From Podochytrium sp. JEL0797 (lineage: Eukaryota; Chytridiomycota; Chytridiomycetes; Chytridiales; Chytriomycetaceae), in NCBI GenBank assembly GCA_027596195.1, contig JADGJG010000166.1, positions 1 through 34,835 on the forward strand: a stretch of DNA of 34,835 nucleotides. The letters run 5' to 3'. The notes under the pieces were generated by a model. It saw only the letters and a program-made list of their open reading frames with translations, searched no databases and was not told the origin of the DNA. The translations under genes and the position numbers were made by a program. This document shows, piece after piece, positions 10,000 to 19,345 of the stretch. The number at the start of each line of letters is the position of its first letter. The first letter of the stretch is position 1.

Positions 10000-10975
10000 T
10001 CAACGGGTTAAAGCTTCTTTGCACAATTCAAACAAATCTCGTTTGAAATACAAAATCAACCCAGGCGTGAGCAACGTATCAAACGCACCAAACAGCGTCG
10101 CCACATGGAATATCATTTCCCCGACATCTGCATTCACCACCGGAGCCAGATTCCAAAAAAGCAGATACGGAATACAATAAAAGAAAACCCCGCTGCTCAT
10201 GAGCACGCATCCAAACAGCACTTTGTCCGAAATGGCCTGTTTTTGTTCGTCCAACTGCATTTGCTCCTCGAGCATGGCCTGTTGCGAGCTCTGATCGGAT
10301 ATCGACATTTCATTGCCGCCAACTCGGGAAAGCTCCTCTTCGAACAACACGGGTGAAGACCTTGGACGTGGAGGTACGTTCGCGCATAGCAAACAATCAC
10401 GCCGATACAGCAAAACAGGTAGTATGCTATCATCAGCGCTTGCCAGAGGGTATAATGGTAGGGGTCTACACGGAAATCGGGTGTCATCGCGGAAACTTGG
10501 ATCTGCATTGCCAATTTTAGTAATCAGGGAATAGTACTCCTCGTCGCTGACAATTTACCGAATCGACATTGATCAGAACGAAGCCGATTGAAACCAAAGC
10601 CATAATTCCGTACAGAAGTACATAGTCTAGTACCATTAGCGAGCGACGTTTGCAGATGGTGTAAAATCGATCCAAGGCAAGCTGGAACGTCACGCCGAGC
10701 TGCAATACCATCAAGACATCGCCGATGCACGTGACGGATAGTTGCCTCAGCACTGGAAGCCCCGCCAGGATCATCGCGACCTGCAGCCCGTTGTTTGCTG
10801 CCCACGCAACACTCACGGCCAGCAGTGCCGTGATGGAGTGGATGTGTTCGGATCCGTGCAGATGGTGGCGTTCGGCAGCGATGGCAACCAGTATGAAGCC
10901 GTTTACAAGCACGCCGAGCATCCATACGATGCATTTGACCCAGCGGATAGCATCGCTCGCCTGGTCTGATAGCAT
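10000..10975 (-). pseudogene. Receptor R4, copy A, frameshifted
   Basis: Exon 1 (10975-10559, 417 nt) and the intron (10503-10558, GTAAAT...GCAG) are normal and encode TM1-4 with LVNGFILV and LDRFYTIC. Exon 2 (from 10502) lacks 13 nt that copy B has at 22607-22619; the gap falls after 10357 and is flanked by GAA in both directions. The frame shifts inside the third cytoplasmic loop just after YLHVQGL and stops at about 10197. TM6 and TM7 remain readable in the other frame (10413-10000) with few changes, so the break is recent. The truncated product would have five membrane segments. AATAAA on the minus strand lies just past the original stop. Confidence 0.85.
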
Positions 10976-11126
10976 GAAATGACTAAAAAGTCGGAGATGA
11001 AAATCGGAGATTGGTTTTTGGGCATCTGCTCAGTGATCGAGTCGTGTAGATTTGAAGTTTGATCAATGGTGATGACTGATGAAAGCCTATAATGGCGATA
11101 CAAGAAGCATCAATTTTCTAAAAATA

Positions 11127-12147
11127 TTATTCTATCGGATCCTCCGTTTCTCGCAACCCAAAACAAACTATCCATGTGCGTTTACACAGCTCCAACAAAT
11201 CCCGCTTGAAATACAAAATCAACCCAGGCGTGAGCAACGTGTCAAACGCGCCAAACAGCGTCGACACATGGAATATCACCTCCCCAACCTCCGCAGTCAC
11301 CACCGGGGCCAGATTCCAAAAAAGCAGGTACGGAATATAGCAGATAAAAACCCCGCTGCTCATGAGCACGCATCCAAACAGCACTTTGCCTGCAATAGCG
11401 CGTTTTTGTTGGTCCAACTGCTTTTGCTCTTCGAGCATGGCTTGCTGCGAACTCTGATCGGATATCGGCGCTTCGGCATCACCAACATAAGAAAGCTCCT
11501 CTTCAAACAAAGCGGGTGGGTTTTGTGCGAGAAGACCTTTGACGTGGAGGTACGTTCGCGCGTAGCAAGCAATCATTCCGAAGCAACAAAACAGATAATA
11601 TGCTGCCATCAGCGCCTGCCAGAGGGTATATTGGTAGGGGTCTACACGGAAATTTGGGGTCATGGCGGAAACTTGGATCTGCGTAGGCCAGATTAGTGAT
11701 CAGGCGAAGGCATCTCCACTCCCCAATTACCGAATCGACATCGATTAGAACAAAGCCTATCGATACCAAAGTCATGATTCCGTAAAGCAGCACAATATCC
11801 AGCACCCTGAGCGAGCGACGCTTGCAGATAGTGCAGAATCGATCCAATGCAAGCTGGAAGGCAACGCCGAGCTGCAGTACAATCAAGACATCGCCGATGC
11901 ACGCGACGGGCAGCTGGCTCAGTACAGGAAACCCTGCCAGAATCATCACGACCTGGAGTCCGTTGTGTGCCGCCCATATGAGACATACGGCCAGCACTGC
12001 CGTGATGGAGTGAATGTGTTCGGATCCGCGCAAATGACGGCGCTGGGCAGCGATGGTAACGAGTATGAAACCATTGACGAGTACGCCAATCATCCACATG
12101 ACGCATTTGACCCAGCGGATGGCATCGCTTGCCTGGTCTGATAGCAT
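11127..12147 (-). CDS. Rhodopsin-like seven-transmembrane receptor R5, copy A
   Basis: Exons 12147-11731 (417 nt) and 11678-11127, with a 52-nt GTAATT...ACGCAG intron; about 322 aa. Starts MLSDQASDAIRWVKC, as R4 does, and the upstream flank also matches R4 (GTCGGAGATG..AATCGGAGATT), so R4 and R5 arose by a local duplication including the promoter. Motifs: LVNGFILV in TM1, LDRFCTIC at the TM3 end, FICYIPYLLFW in TM6, LLTPGLILYFKRDL in TM7. The third loop carries a Gln/Glu-rich helix (SQQAMLEEQKQLDQQKRAI) that could form a short coiled coil. Relative to copy B it has an extra Gly-Leu-Leu-Ala after YLHVK. Confidence 0.82.
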
Positions 12148-12284
12148 GAAATGACGAAGTCGGAGATGCAAATCGGAGATTAAATTTTTCCGCCTGGAAG
12201 CGCCACTTAATTGCTCTGATCCAAGTGTGATTAAGCTCAATGAAAAGAAACGAACAAGAAATTAATCATTGAGGTATAGAGGAT

Positions 12285-13309
12285 TCAATCCTTTGTATCT
12301 CGCAATCCACAACAAAACATTATGCGTTTACACATTTCCCGCAAATCCCGCTTGAAATACAAAATCAACCCAGGCGTCAACAACATGTCAAACGCGGCAA
12401 ACAGCGTCGCAACATGATACAACACCTCCGCAGTCTGCGGCGGAACAAACTCCACCAAATACCAGTACATCTGGTACGGCAAATAACAGATGAATATCCC
12501 CACACTCATGGTTACGCATCCAAACAAAACGCGCGAAGCGACCCGGGTTTTCTGTTGATCGTGGATTTCCTCCTGGCGCGACTTTTGAGAACTGGCACCA
12601 GGAGAATCGGGACTATTCACCGAAGATTCGAAAGAAATTGCCGTGTGTTGGTCCGGTGAGGTTGGTTCCAATGGATCGCAAGTCGAGCGAGCCAAAAGCC
12701 CCCGCACGTGCGCGTACGTTCGCGCGTAGCAAAAAACCATTCCGGCGCAGCATGACATGTAATACGCTGTCATGAGACACCTCCATGCATGGAATTGGCT
12801 GTCGGTCGGGGTTGGGGCAAGGGCGTACACGGATTCCTTCAAATCGTATTTGTAAGCTTGTCGTAAATCGTTGCTTGGCAGTTGGCACGAACCGAGTGAG
12901 CCACCAGCACGACAAACGATGCAGACACGAGCCCCATTGCTCCATACAGGACCAAATAGTCTCTTATCCGCAGAGAGTGATGATGGCAGATTGTGTAGTA
13001 TCGATCCAGAGCGAGTTGAAAAGTCACTCCCAATATGAACGTCAGCAGAACATCGGCAACCTGCGTGAGCATCATGCCGGTACTCTGGATTGAGGAGTTG
13101 AGCAACAGTCTTGCGACTTGAATGGTGTTGTGAATGGACCACAAGAAGCACAGAGCCAATAGAATGGTGATGGTGAGGATGTGCTCCGATAAGCTTGAAT
13201 GACTTCTATCGATGGCCATAGCGAGCAGGACAAAGCCGTTGATGACGATTCCGAACATCCAGATGATGCCTTTGATGCAGCGGATGGCGAATGTGGCTTT
13301 TGTGTCCAT
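12285..13309 (-). CDS. Rhodopsin-like seven-transmembrane receptor R6, copy A
   Basis: Exons 13309-12893 (417 nt) and 12836-12285, with a 56-nt GTTCGT...TGAAG phase-0 intron after His-Ser; about 322 aa. TM1 VINGFVLLAM, the TM3 end LDRYYTIC (exact DRY), TM6 FICYLPYQMYW, TM7 LLTPGLILYFKRDL, and a Cys-Cys near the C terminus (FCCGLRDTKD) that might be lipidated. The start ATG is the first in frame after upstream stops. The intron shifts the frame, so splicing is required here, unlike in copy B. It is the first receptor of the minus-strand row and lies about 190 bp from the K1 stop. Confidence 0.82.
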
Positions 13310-13502
13310 GATAAATATCGAACCTTCAAAAAATTTTGATCTTGACGCCACTGCGTGTGAGTTCACTGGGAAATCAGGCGACGCGGTGAAGCGAAATATG
13401 AAAAAACACTCTACAACCAGGAAAAACAACAATGATTTCTATATATTCGAAAACTATACAGCAAGAAAGAAAAGAAAAAACAAAAATACATATTTATACT
13501 TT

Positions 13503-15213
13503 CTACATATGGACACCGCATGCCTTGAACCAACCATCCTCCAACGCATCCCCCGCCGAAATCCGCTGACCAGGATCTTGCTCCAACACGCGTCGAAGAA
13601 ACTTTTTCCCCGACGCAGACAACACCGTCCAAGCCGCCTCCCTTGGAACCAGTTTTGGATTCTGATCCGAAATCTCAATCGACCGGCCCAATAGAACTGT
13701 GATCAAACACACCCCGAGTCCAAAAACATCGCTTGACTTTGTGAATCGCTCTCCTGCGACTACTTCGGGTGCAATGTGTGGGGGTGGGAAGGCGAACGCG
13801 GTTCCGAGTCGGCCGGTGGTGGACGAGTGGCAAGAGATTCCAAAATCGGCGAGGACCGCATAGGTTTTGAGCTCTTCTGGTTGTTCGGTGCCGAGAATGG
13901 GTCTGCGAAGGAGAACATTGGCTGGTCGAATGTCCTTTTTTGAAAACGCCATCAGTTTCATTTGCAGAGAAGAGCATTTGATCCAACTCACTCGATGTAA
14001 GATGCCTAATCCGTGTAAATAGGCAACCGCGCTGACAGTTGGCGCCATCAAATGCGCACCAGACTCTTCATCCATCGGCGACACGGCCCCAAGCCCGTTC
14101 GTCAAGTCGCCACCGGAACAATATTCAAACGCCTGATACACTTTGGACTTTCCCTCCCAAAAGTCCATCAGCCGCAACACGTTTGGGTGCGCGTGCGCTT
14201 CTTGAAGGAGGGCGACTTCGCGGCGGAAGGAGGCGCGAACGTTTGGATCGATGCGCGAGAAGATGGAGATGGTTTTGAGGGCAACTTTGGCTCCTGTTGA
14301 AGTGTGTACGGAGAGCGTAACGACGCCTTGAACGCCTTGTCCTGCAAGAGGGGAATTATTTTAGCACCAGAGGGAAAAAGGGAAGACGAAAGTTTCAAGT
14401 ATACCGAGACGCTTGACAAATCGGTACTTCTTCTTTTTGTCGTGGGACGACTGGGTTTCCTCGGATGCCAGGGCAAGGAACGCGAGTGGCGAAGATTTTG
14501 GTGAGGGAGTGCTGACGGAAGTGACTTTGCCCAAGCCTCCGCGAAATCCTTGGAAGATGGGAGGGACTTTCCATTTGAACCCGGAGCTACTGCCGTTCTA
14601 ATTTTCATACATCAGTCGTTAAATTGGCCAATGAATTCCCAATGAATGAAAAATTATGCTTCCTCACCTGATCAGCGGATGCGCAAGGTACTTTCGCAAC
14701 GACGTTGATGGCAGGTTTCAGCAGTGAAGATTCCATGCTGCTCATCTTTGCAAAAGTGATTCTCTCGCTTTCGACCAGGGATGCTTGGACGTCGGTGACT
14801 TGTGTCTCAACGGCCGAAGCCACATTCGTGTCAAGCACCAACTCTTCCATCTCCGGAATCGCGTCATCGTCCAGAATGCCATCCACGGCTTGAAACCCGT
14901 GGGGAGATTGATACCACGCAGAGCCGTTGACGAGCGGAGATGAGAAGACGAGACCGCGCGGACTGTTTCCGTTAACACCGCGCAGAGCACGAGGTGGTGT
15001 GGAAGCCACGATGAACACCACGTCTTCGTCGGGTTGGTTGGGAGTGCTGTTGGTGCGCACAGCAATCGCCGAGGAAATTGGAGCCACAAGGGGAGACGCC
15101 TTGGGCGATCGGTTGACAGTGGAACCCTTCATGTATGGGGACCGGTGCAAGGAGGTTAGAGAGGCGTAACTTGCGGTTCGACTTGGATGCGGCATTTGTG
15201 GTGACGTTTTCAT
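13503..15213 (-). CDS. CAMK-like protein kinase K1, copy A
   Basis: Four exons, 15213-14668, 14597-14405, 14341-13992 and 13934-13503, give 506 aa with consistent phases. Residues 1-235 are Ser/Pro/Thr-rich and disordered-looking. The kinase domain runs from about 240: glycine loop LGQGVQG (246-252, split by an intron inside the first Gly codon), VALK lysine about 269, HRDIRPAN at about 362-369 (split by an intron between Arg and Asp), DFG at 393-395, APE at 418-420. The usual Lys after HRD is Arg. All catalytic landmarks are otherwise present, so it is probably an active Ser/Thr kinase. No membrane segment is seen. It lies between the receptors and its paralogue K2, all minus strand. Confidence 0.85.
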
Positions 15214-15576
15214 TCAGCGGCTGAAATTGGCAACGATCTCTCTTTTGCATCTCTTCCGCCCATGGTGGCTGCGCAAGGGGGCACTAGGGGGCACGATTTT
15301 TTCAGGGTCTGACTCATCAAGAAAGGAAAGAACCCCTATAATAAGATGATTTGATAATGTACGCAGTAAATCGCCGCGAGGAAGGGAAGAACCGGCGAAT
15401 TCGAAGGGTGGAGGGTTCGACTGCAGGTGGCAGTGCTGCGCGAAGCATCGCTTTCTTACACTTCTTTTGAGAAACCCCGTTTTTCTCGGTGAGCACCATG
15501 CACGTGCGATTTTCCTCATTTTGATTCATGTCAATGATAATTAACACTCTGTGTTCAAATCATTCTCACTCATACT

Positions 15577-16976
15577 TTATTTTTGCTTCATCACCTTCCA
15601 CCCATCAAACCACTTCAACTCCAAAGCCTCGGCAGGCGAAATTCTCTGTCCCGGATCCACTTTCAACAACATCCGAACGAGTTTCCTCCCCTGCGGACTC
15701 AAAAGCCCCCATTCCTTATCCGAGGGCATCCTCCTCGGATCCTGATCTTCAAGTGTCACAGCACGCCTCATCAATACCGTGACCAACGAAACCCCCAACC
15801 CGAACGCGTCCGCCGGTTTCCCAAACCGCTCCCCGTCCACAACTTCAGGCGCAATGTGTGCGGGGCGATCATAAAATCGCGTACCAAGGCGTCCCGAGAT
15901 GGATTCGTGCACACTGATGGCAAAGTCTCCGAGGACAGGGATCGTTGCGAGTCGTGCGAGAGTTTCGTTTCCAGTCACGACTGAGCGCAGAAAAATGTTG
16001 GCGGGGCGCACGTCTCTGTGAAGAATGCCCCTCTCGTGGAGGTGTCTGACAGCGTCGAAAATGGGGGCAATGAAGCATGCGCTTTGCTGTTCGGAGAGCG
16101 GAATTGCGAAACCTTCCAAATCCCCGCCGGCGCAGAATTCAGACACTTGGTACACTTTGGATGTTCCTTCCCAGTAATCGAGCAGTTGAAGGACGTTGCT
16201 GTGGTCGTGGCATAGTTTGAGGTTGTCAACTTCGGTGCGGAACGAGGAACGAACTGCTGGGTCGATTCCCGAGTGGACCAAAAGCACCTTGAGTGCCACT
16301 TTGGCGCCAGTGTTGGTGTGAATACGGAGAGAGATGCTGCCTTGCACTCCTTTATCTGCCAAAAAATGGCGTCGCGTTAATAAAATGTCAAAATTGGAAT
16401 TGTCAGCATCCGTTTACCAAGCATTTTCACGAATCGGTACTCCTTCTTCTTTTGCGCAGACGTTTTCCACTCGACTGACATGAGGGAAAGATACGATGGA
16501 GTAGATGCAGACACACCGGTCAGTTTGGGAATCGCACGCGATGGCTTGACTTTCTTGTTGAACCACGACAGTTTGCGGAACGCATCAAGATTGAACGCTT
16601 CCTTCTTTGGCACCTCCACCTCACTCTCCGCGTCACTTTCTGAAGAATGCATATCCGCCCACGTGTAACTTGTCTCCGTGTTGCACCCATTGATCTCAGC
16701 ACCTTCCGGCGTGATCAGAATCCGCGGCATTTCCGGCTCCACCGGCTCACTCTGGCACCGGTGATCATCGAACGGAGACTGGTTCACAACGGGACAGTCT
16801 TCAAACACAAACACCGTGTCCAAATGCGTGTCAAGTCCGAGAACGGCGACTTCAACGTGGATTGGGTTGTGCGAGTGGTCTGGGAATACGGAGACGTGCC
16901 GTTCTTTTATAAAGCGACTGGGAAGGTTGATTTGGTTGCGACGGGTGGGTGGCGGGGAGGGGTTTCGGTTCATCAT
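15577..16976 (-). CDS. Divergent CAMK-like protein kinase K2, copy A
   Basis: Exons 16976-16418 and 16355-15577, with a 62-nt GTAAAC...TGGCAG intron; 445 aa. The N-terminal 175 residues are acidic and polar. The kinase domain from about 178 is paralogous to K1 (both have WEG(K/T)SKVYQ). VALK lysine about 209, HRDVRPAN at 299-306, and APE are present. The first Gly of the glycine loop is Asp (LDKGVQG, created across the splice junction), and DFG is DFA (330-332). The Asp that binds metal remains, so it may be weakly active or a pseudokinase with nucleotide binding. Start is the ATG-ATG at 16976; the longer reading uses GTG. It is divergent from M1, sharing a 280-bp promoter gap. Confidence 0.82.
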
Positions 16977-17256
16977 GGTTGATTCGGTTGGGTTTACTTT
17001 TTTTTTGAACCCTCCTTTCGACGTGCTTGTAATTTGGAGCACGCGCTATCAATAGTACGCGGATATTGTTTAACAAGGAGCCTCCTTTTCGTTTCCAAAA
17101 CTGCCCAAATACGCGCCACCCATCCAAGGCCGCGTGAGCCAAGCAAACACGTGGACTGTCACAAGCTCACCAAAGCAAGCTTCTCAAATCGAATCATTCA
17201 AGCTGCCCCCCCACCGCCAACGCCACAATCAACACTACTCCCCAGCTTGTGAAAAA
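16977..17256. promoter_or_regulatory. Bidirectional promoter between K2 and M1, unit A
   Basis: The 280-bp gap separates the divergent starts of K2 (minus) and M1 (plus). The central part (about 17030-17100) is nearly unchanged in unit B (29270-29335), including GCACGCGCTATCAATAGTAC and AACAAGGAGCCTCC. No classical TATA box is obvious. Co-regulation of a kinase and a membrane protein is inferred from geometry alone. Confidence 0.35.
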
Positions 17257-17793
17257 ATGCGGCCCTCCTTCGATGCTTCTTCTCCCCACGCATTTGACTT
17301 TCTCGAGCCCGAATCCGCGACGACTCCTCTCAGCGGCAACCAGGACCTCTTGTCCTCCCTCTTGCCCCTCGGTGTCTGCTTGACTCTGCTCTTTATGATC
17401 GTGTATGTCGCCATCAAGCGCAATCGATTGTCCATGGTGCAAAGGAAAGACGATTCGCGAACACTGGCAATGCGGATAGGGCCGGAATTCCCACATCTTC
17501 GCGACCAAACGCAACCGGCGCCACTGGTGCCTCATCCCAGAAACCTCCTCAACGCGTACACAAACGCAACCGCGTCCCACATGCGCTCCCACGTTGTTGG
17601 AAACTATATCGATTCCGCCGTGGAATACATTTCCGAGGAATACTTCACGAACGGCAGCAGCTGCTGCGTTTCCGTGGAAGAAGACGTGGTGTCAGATTGG
17701 GAAGATTCAAGGAACCTGCTTTCACAAGGACCGAGGTGTTGCAAAAGTTGTGAACAGTTGAAGGGACCGATTGGGTTGGGAATCTCATTCTGA
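17257..17793 (+). CDS. Single-pass membrane protein M1, copy A
   Basis: 178 aa, single exon, started at the ATG preceded by GAAAAA at 17251. A short Ser/Pro-rich N-terminal segment leads one membrane helix (about residues 33-55, LLPLGVCLTLLFMIVYVAI) followed by KRNR, so the C-terminal 120 residues should be cytoplasmic. The tail has an aromatic/acidic patch (EYISEEYFTN, then EEDVVSDWEDS) and a Cys-rich end (CCKSCEQ). I recognise no family. AATAAA follows at 17822. It is divergent from K2 and upstream of the S1-S3 genes. Copy B is 180 aa with about 15% changed residues, faster than the kinases, mostly in the tail. Confidence 0.65.
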   Translation: MRPSFDASSPHAFDFLEPESATTPLSGNQDLLSSLLPLGVCLTLLFMIVYVAIKRNRLSMVQRKDDSRTLAMRIGPEFPHLRDQTQPAPLVPHPRNLLNAYTNATASHMRSHVVGNYIDSAVEYISEEYFTNGSSCCVSVEEDVVSDWEDSRNLLSQGPRCCKSCEQLKGPIGLGISF

Positions 17794-18057
17794 AGGTCGA
17801 AAAAGATATCCATTTGTAAATAATAAAACGTCCCTTTTTGGCTTACCTAAGAATGCCCGGGGGGGTGGCCGAGTCGTGCAGTGGCTTGACTTTGATCTGG
17901 ATGACTCACCAAAATCGGAATTCAAAGGGGGAAACAAATGAGCTTTCGAGGGTCACGATCGGACAAGTGCATGCACTGACCCGCTTCTTTCATCAATGGC
18001 TTATCCAAGCATGCAGTGTAGCAGCACCCACAAAATGATCTGTTGGATTCGAAATCT
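17788..18057 (+). ncRNA. Invariant 270-nt block, possible Pol III transcript, unit A
   Basis: These 270 nt match 30027-30296 without a single difference, while both flanks differ. Inside are an A-box-like TGGCCGAGTCG (17866-17876), a B-box-like GATTCGAAATC (18046-18056) whose flanks pair as a T-arm (TTGGA/TCTAA), and a T5 run at 18065-18069 just after the block. That order is typical of Pol III genes with internal promoters. I could not fold a tRNA: no acceptor or anticodon stem pairs. It also does not match U1-U6, 7SL or RNase P signatures I know. The start of the block overlaps the M1 3' end and poly(A) signal. Confidence 0.3.
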
Positions 18058-18190
18058 AAGAAAATTTTTGCACCCCACCAAGCCTCAATCAAAAAACACG
18101 ATGACATGGCTCGATATTCGCGTTGAGAGAAAAGATTCAACACCCCAAAAAATGTATCAAATCTTCATTCGAGAAATCAACAAACACAAC

Positions 18191-18388
18191 ATGTCCGACC
18201 CTTCGACTCCCGCAAACGGTTATACCAACAGTGCCAGCATCATGTTCTATGTGGTTGGGGTTCTCGTTATCGCTGCCTTTGTCGCATACTGCATCAAGTT
18301 GAGGCGGAAAGACGCTAGAATCGCCGAACTACGTGCCCGCGCGCCAGAATACAAGGATGACGAGCCGCTGCCCGAATATTTAGTCTGA
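18191..18388 (+). CDS. PY-tail micro-membrane protein S1, copy A
   Basis: 65 aa. A short polar N terminus (MSDPSTPANGYTNSAS) is followed by one membrane helix (about 17-36, MFYVVGVLVIAAFVAYCI), the basic stop-transfer KLRRKDAR, and the cytoplasmic tail APEYKDDEPLPEYLV at the very C terminus. By the positive-inside rule the tail faces the cytosol. The two PEY sites, one as LPEY, resemble L/PPxY motifs bound by WW domains of Nedd4/Rsp5-type E3 ligases. The start is the ATG at 18191; the longer reading begins in the invariant block and is not needed. AATAAA follows at 18414. The protein is identical in unit B, whereas neighbours changed. Confidence 0.75.
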   Translation: MSDPSTPANGYTNSASIMFYVVGVLVIAAFVAYCIKLRRKDARIAELRARAPEYKDDEPLPEYLV

Positions 18389-18726
18389 TAATAATAGTAG
18401 TACCTCATTTTCCAATAAATATAATTCCCCATGTATATCTACACTTGCTGGAATTAAAAAATCGTAAATAATGACACCTGGATTCCAGTTTCCATGCATC
18501 GCACAGAGCGTCATGTTCTGCAACGCTCTCAAATGGTTTTACCCCTCATGAAGGATCGCTTTGATCCAACGAGCTTACGTAAGTCGCGTGGCAAAGTCAT
18601 GAAAAATTGAGTGTGAATCGACGATATGATCACGGGGCGTCCCGTCCCTTCGCGAAGATAAAAAAACGAAAAAAAGCTACCGTGAGAGCACTTTACCAAA
18701 TCCGAAATTCAAATCTCCCGCAGCTT

Positions 18727-18924
18727 ATGTCCGACCCATCAACTCCTACCAACAGTTACTCCAACACACCCAGCATCCTATTCTACGTGATTGGCGTCAT
18801 CGTACTAACTGCCGCGGTCGCTTTCGGTATCAAACTGATCAGGCGAGATGCCACCACCGCCGCGCTGCTTGCACGCGTGCCGGAATACAAAGACGACGAA
18901 CCACTGCCGCAATATTTAATTTGA
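18727..18924 (+). CDS. PY-tail micro-membrane protein S2, copy A
   Basis: 65 aa, paralogue of S1 with the same layout: MSDPSTPTNSYSN, membrane helix (about 17-36, LFYVIGVIVLTAAVAFGI), KLIRRDA, and tail VPEYKDDEPLPQYLI. The tail differs from S1 at three positions (Val, Gln, Ile), and LPQY still fits LPxY. A TATA-like GATAAAAAAACG lies about 70 bp upstream, and AATAAA follows at 18951. It is 338 bp downstream of S1. The start ATG matches S1 exactly (MSDPSTP). The equivalent gene in unit B is broken. Confidence 0.75.
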   Translation: MSDPSTPTNSYSNTPSILFYVIGVIVLTAAVAFGIKLIRRDATTAALLARVPEYKDDEPLPQYLI

Positions 18925-18966
18925 CCAATAATCGCAGACCTCGTATTTCAAATAAACTTCCAATTA

Positions 18967-19126
18967 ATGAACAACTTTCAGTGTGGAATCATCCTATAAA
19001 AAAGTGACGCGATAAGGCACTCACATTGACTCGCTCTCCGCCATGAACCCCAGTCGCTTGACCACGTAATTCAAATCAGCGTTCCAAATGAACAACTTTC
19101 CGCGTGGAATCATCGGGCATAAAAAT
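18967..19126 (+). promoter_or_regulatory. Duplicated TATA-containing promoter segment before S3
   Basis: AATGAACAACTTTC followed by GTGGAATCATC and an AT-rich (T/C)ATAAAAA box occurs at about 18965-19003 and again at about 19087-19125, a direct repeat 121 bp apart. The second copy lies about 45 bp before the S3 start, a good position for a core promoter. The first precedes a stub reading frame of 8 codons (ATG at about 19043), possibly all that is left of another family member. The arrangement is kept in unit B (31200-31362). Confidence 0.5.
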
Positions 19127-19165
19127 TACACTGTGGCGCCCCAAAAAAGTTCGTTCAAAATAACA

Positions 19166-19345
19166 ATGGCGTCCACCGTTTTGAGTGTCATGTTCGGCAT
19201 CGTTTTCGTCGCAGCGATCTTTGCGGGTGTTCGCTCCTTTCTCCAGTATGCGCAAGCGAGGGGGCGCCGTGTGTGGTACACTGCGCACACGACCAGCGTG
19301 CCAGAGTATAAGGATGATGAGCCGCTTCCGGAGTATATGGTTTGA
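19166..19345 (+). CDS. PY-tail micro-membrane protein S3, copy A
   Basis: 59 aa. The membrane helix lies almost at the N terminus (about residues 4-22, TVLSVMFGIVFVAAIFAGV), then a juxtamembrane segment with ARGRRVWY, then VPEYKDDEPLPEYMV. The helix and linker do not resemble S1 or S2 beyond composition, yet the 12-residue tail is identical to that of S1, so the tail is the selected part. A TATA-like CATAAAAAT lies about 45 bp upstream of the ATG, and AATAAA follows at about 19488. Copy B differs by one residue (Arg to Gly in the linker). Function unknown; the tail suggests a WW-domain adaptor. Confidence 0.75.
   Translation: MASTVLSVMFGIVFVAAIFAGVRSFLQYAQARGRRVWYTAHTTSVPEYKDDEPLPEYMV

Noticed and set aside
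15214..15519. Minus-strand ORF upstream of K1 as an extra exon or gene
   Set aside because: The matching frame in unit B carries many amino-acid changes and stops in the same place just before the K1 ATG. It is better explained as the K1 5' leader.
17859..18069. An intron-containing tRNA-Ser or tRNA-Leu
   Set aside because: The A-box resembles type II tRNAs, but no 7-bp acceptor stem, anticodon stem or discriminator can be paired across the candidate intron.
17996..18190. N-terminal extension of S1 into the invariant block
   Set aside because: The upstream frame is open by chance. It differs in frame-neutral ways between units, lacks homology to S2 and S3, and the ATG at 18191 aligns with the S2 start (MSDPSTP).
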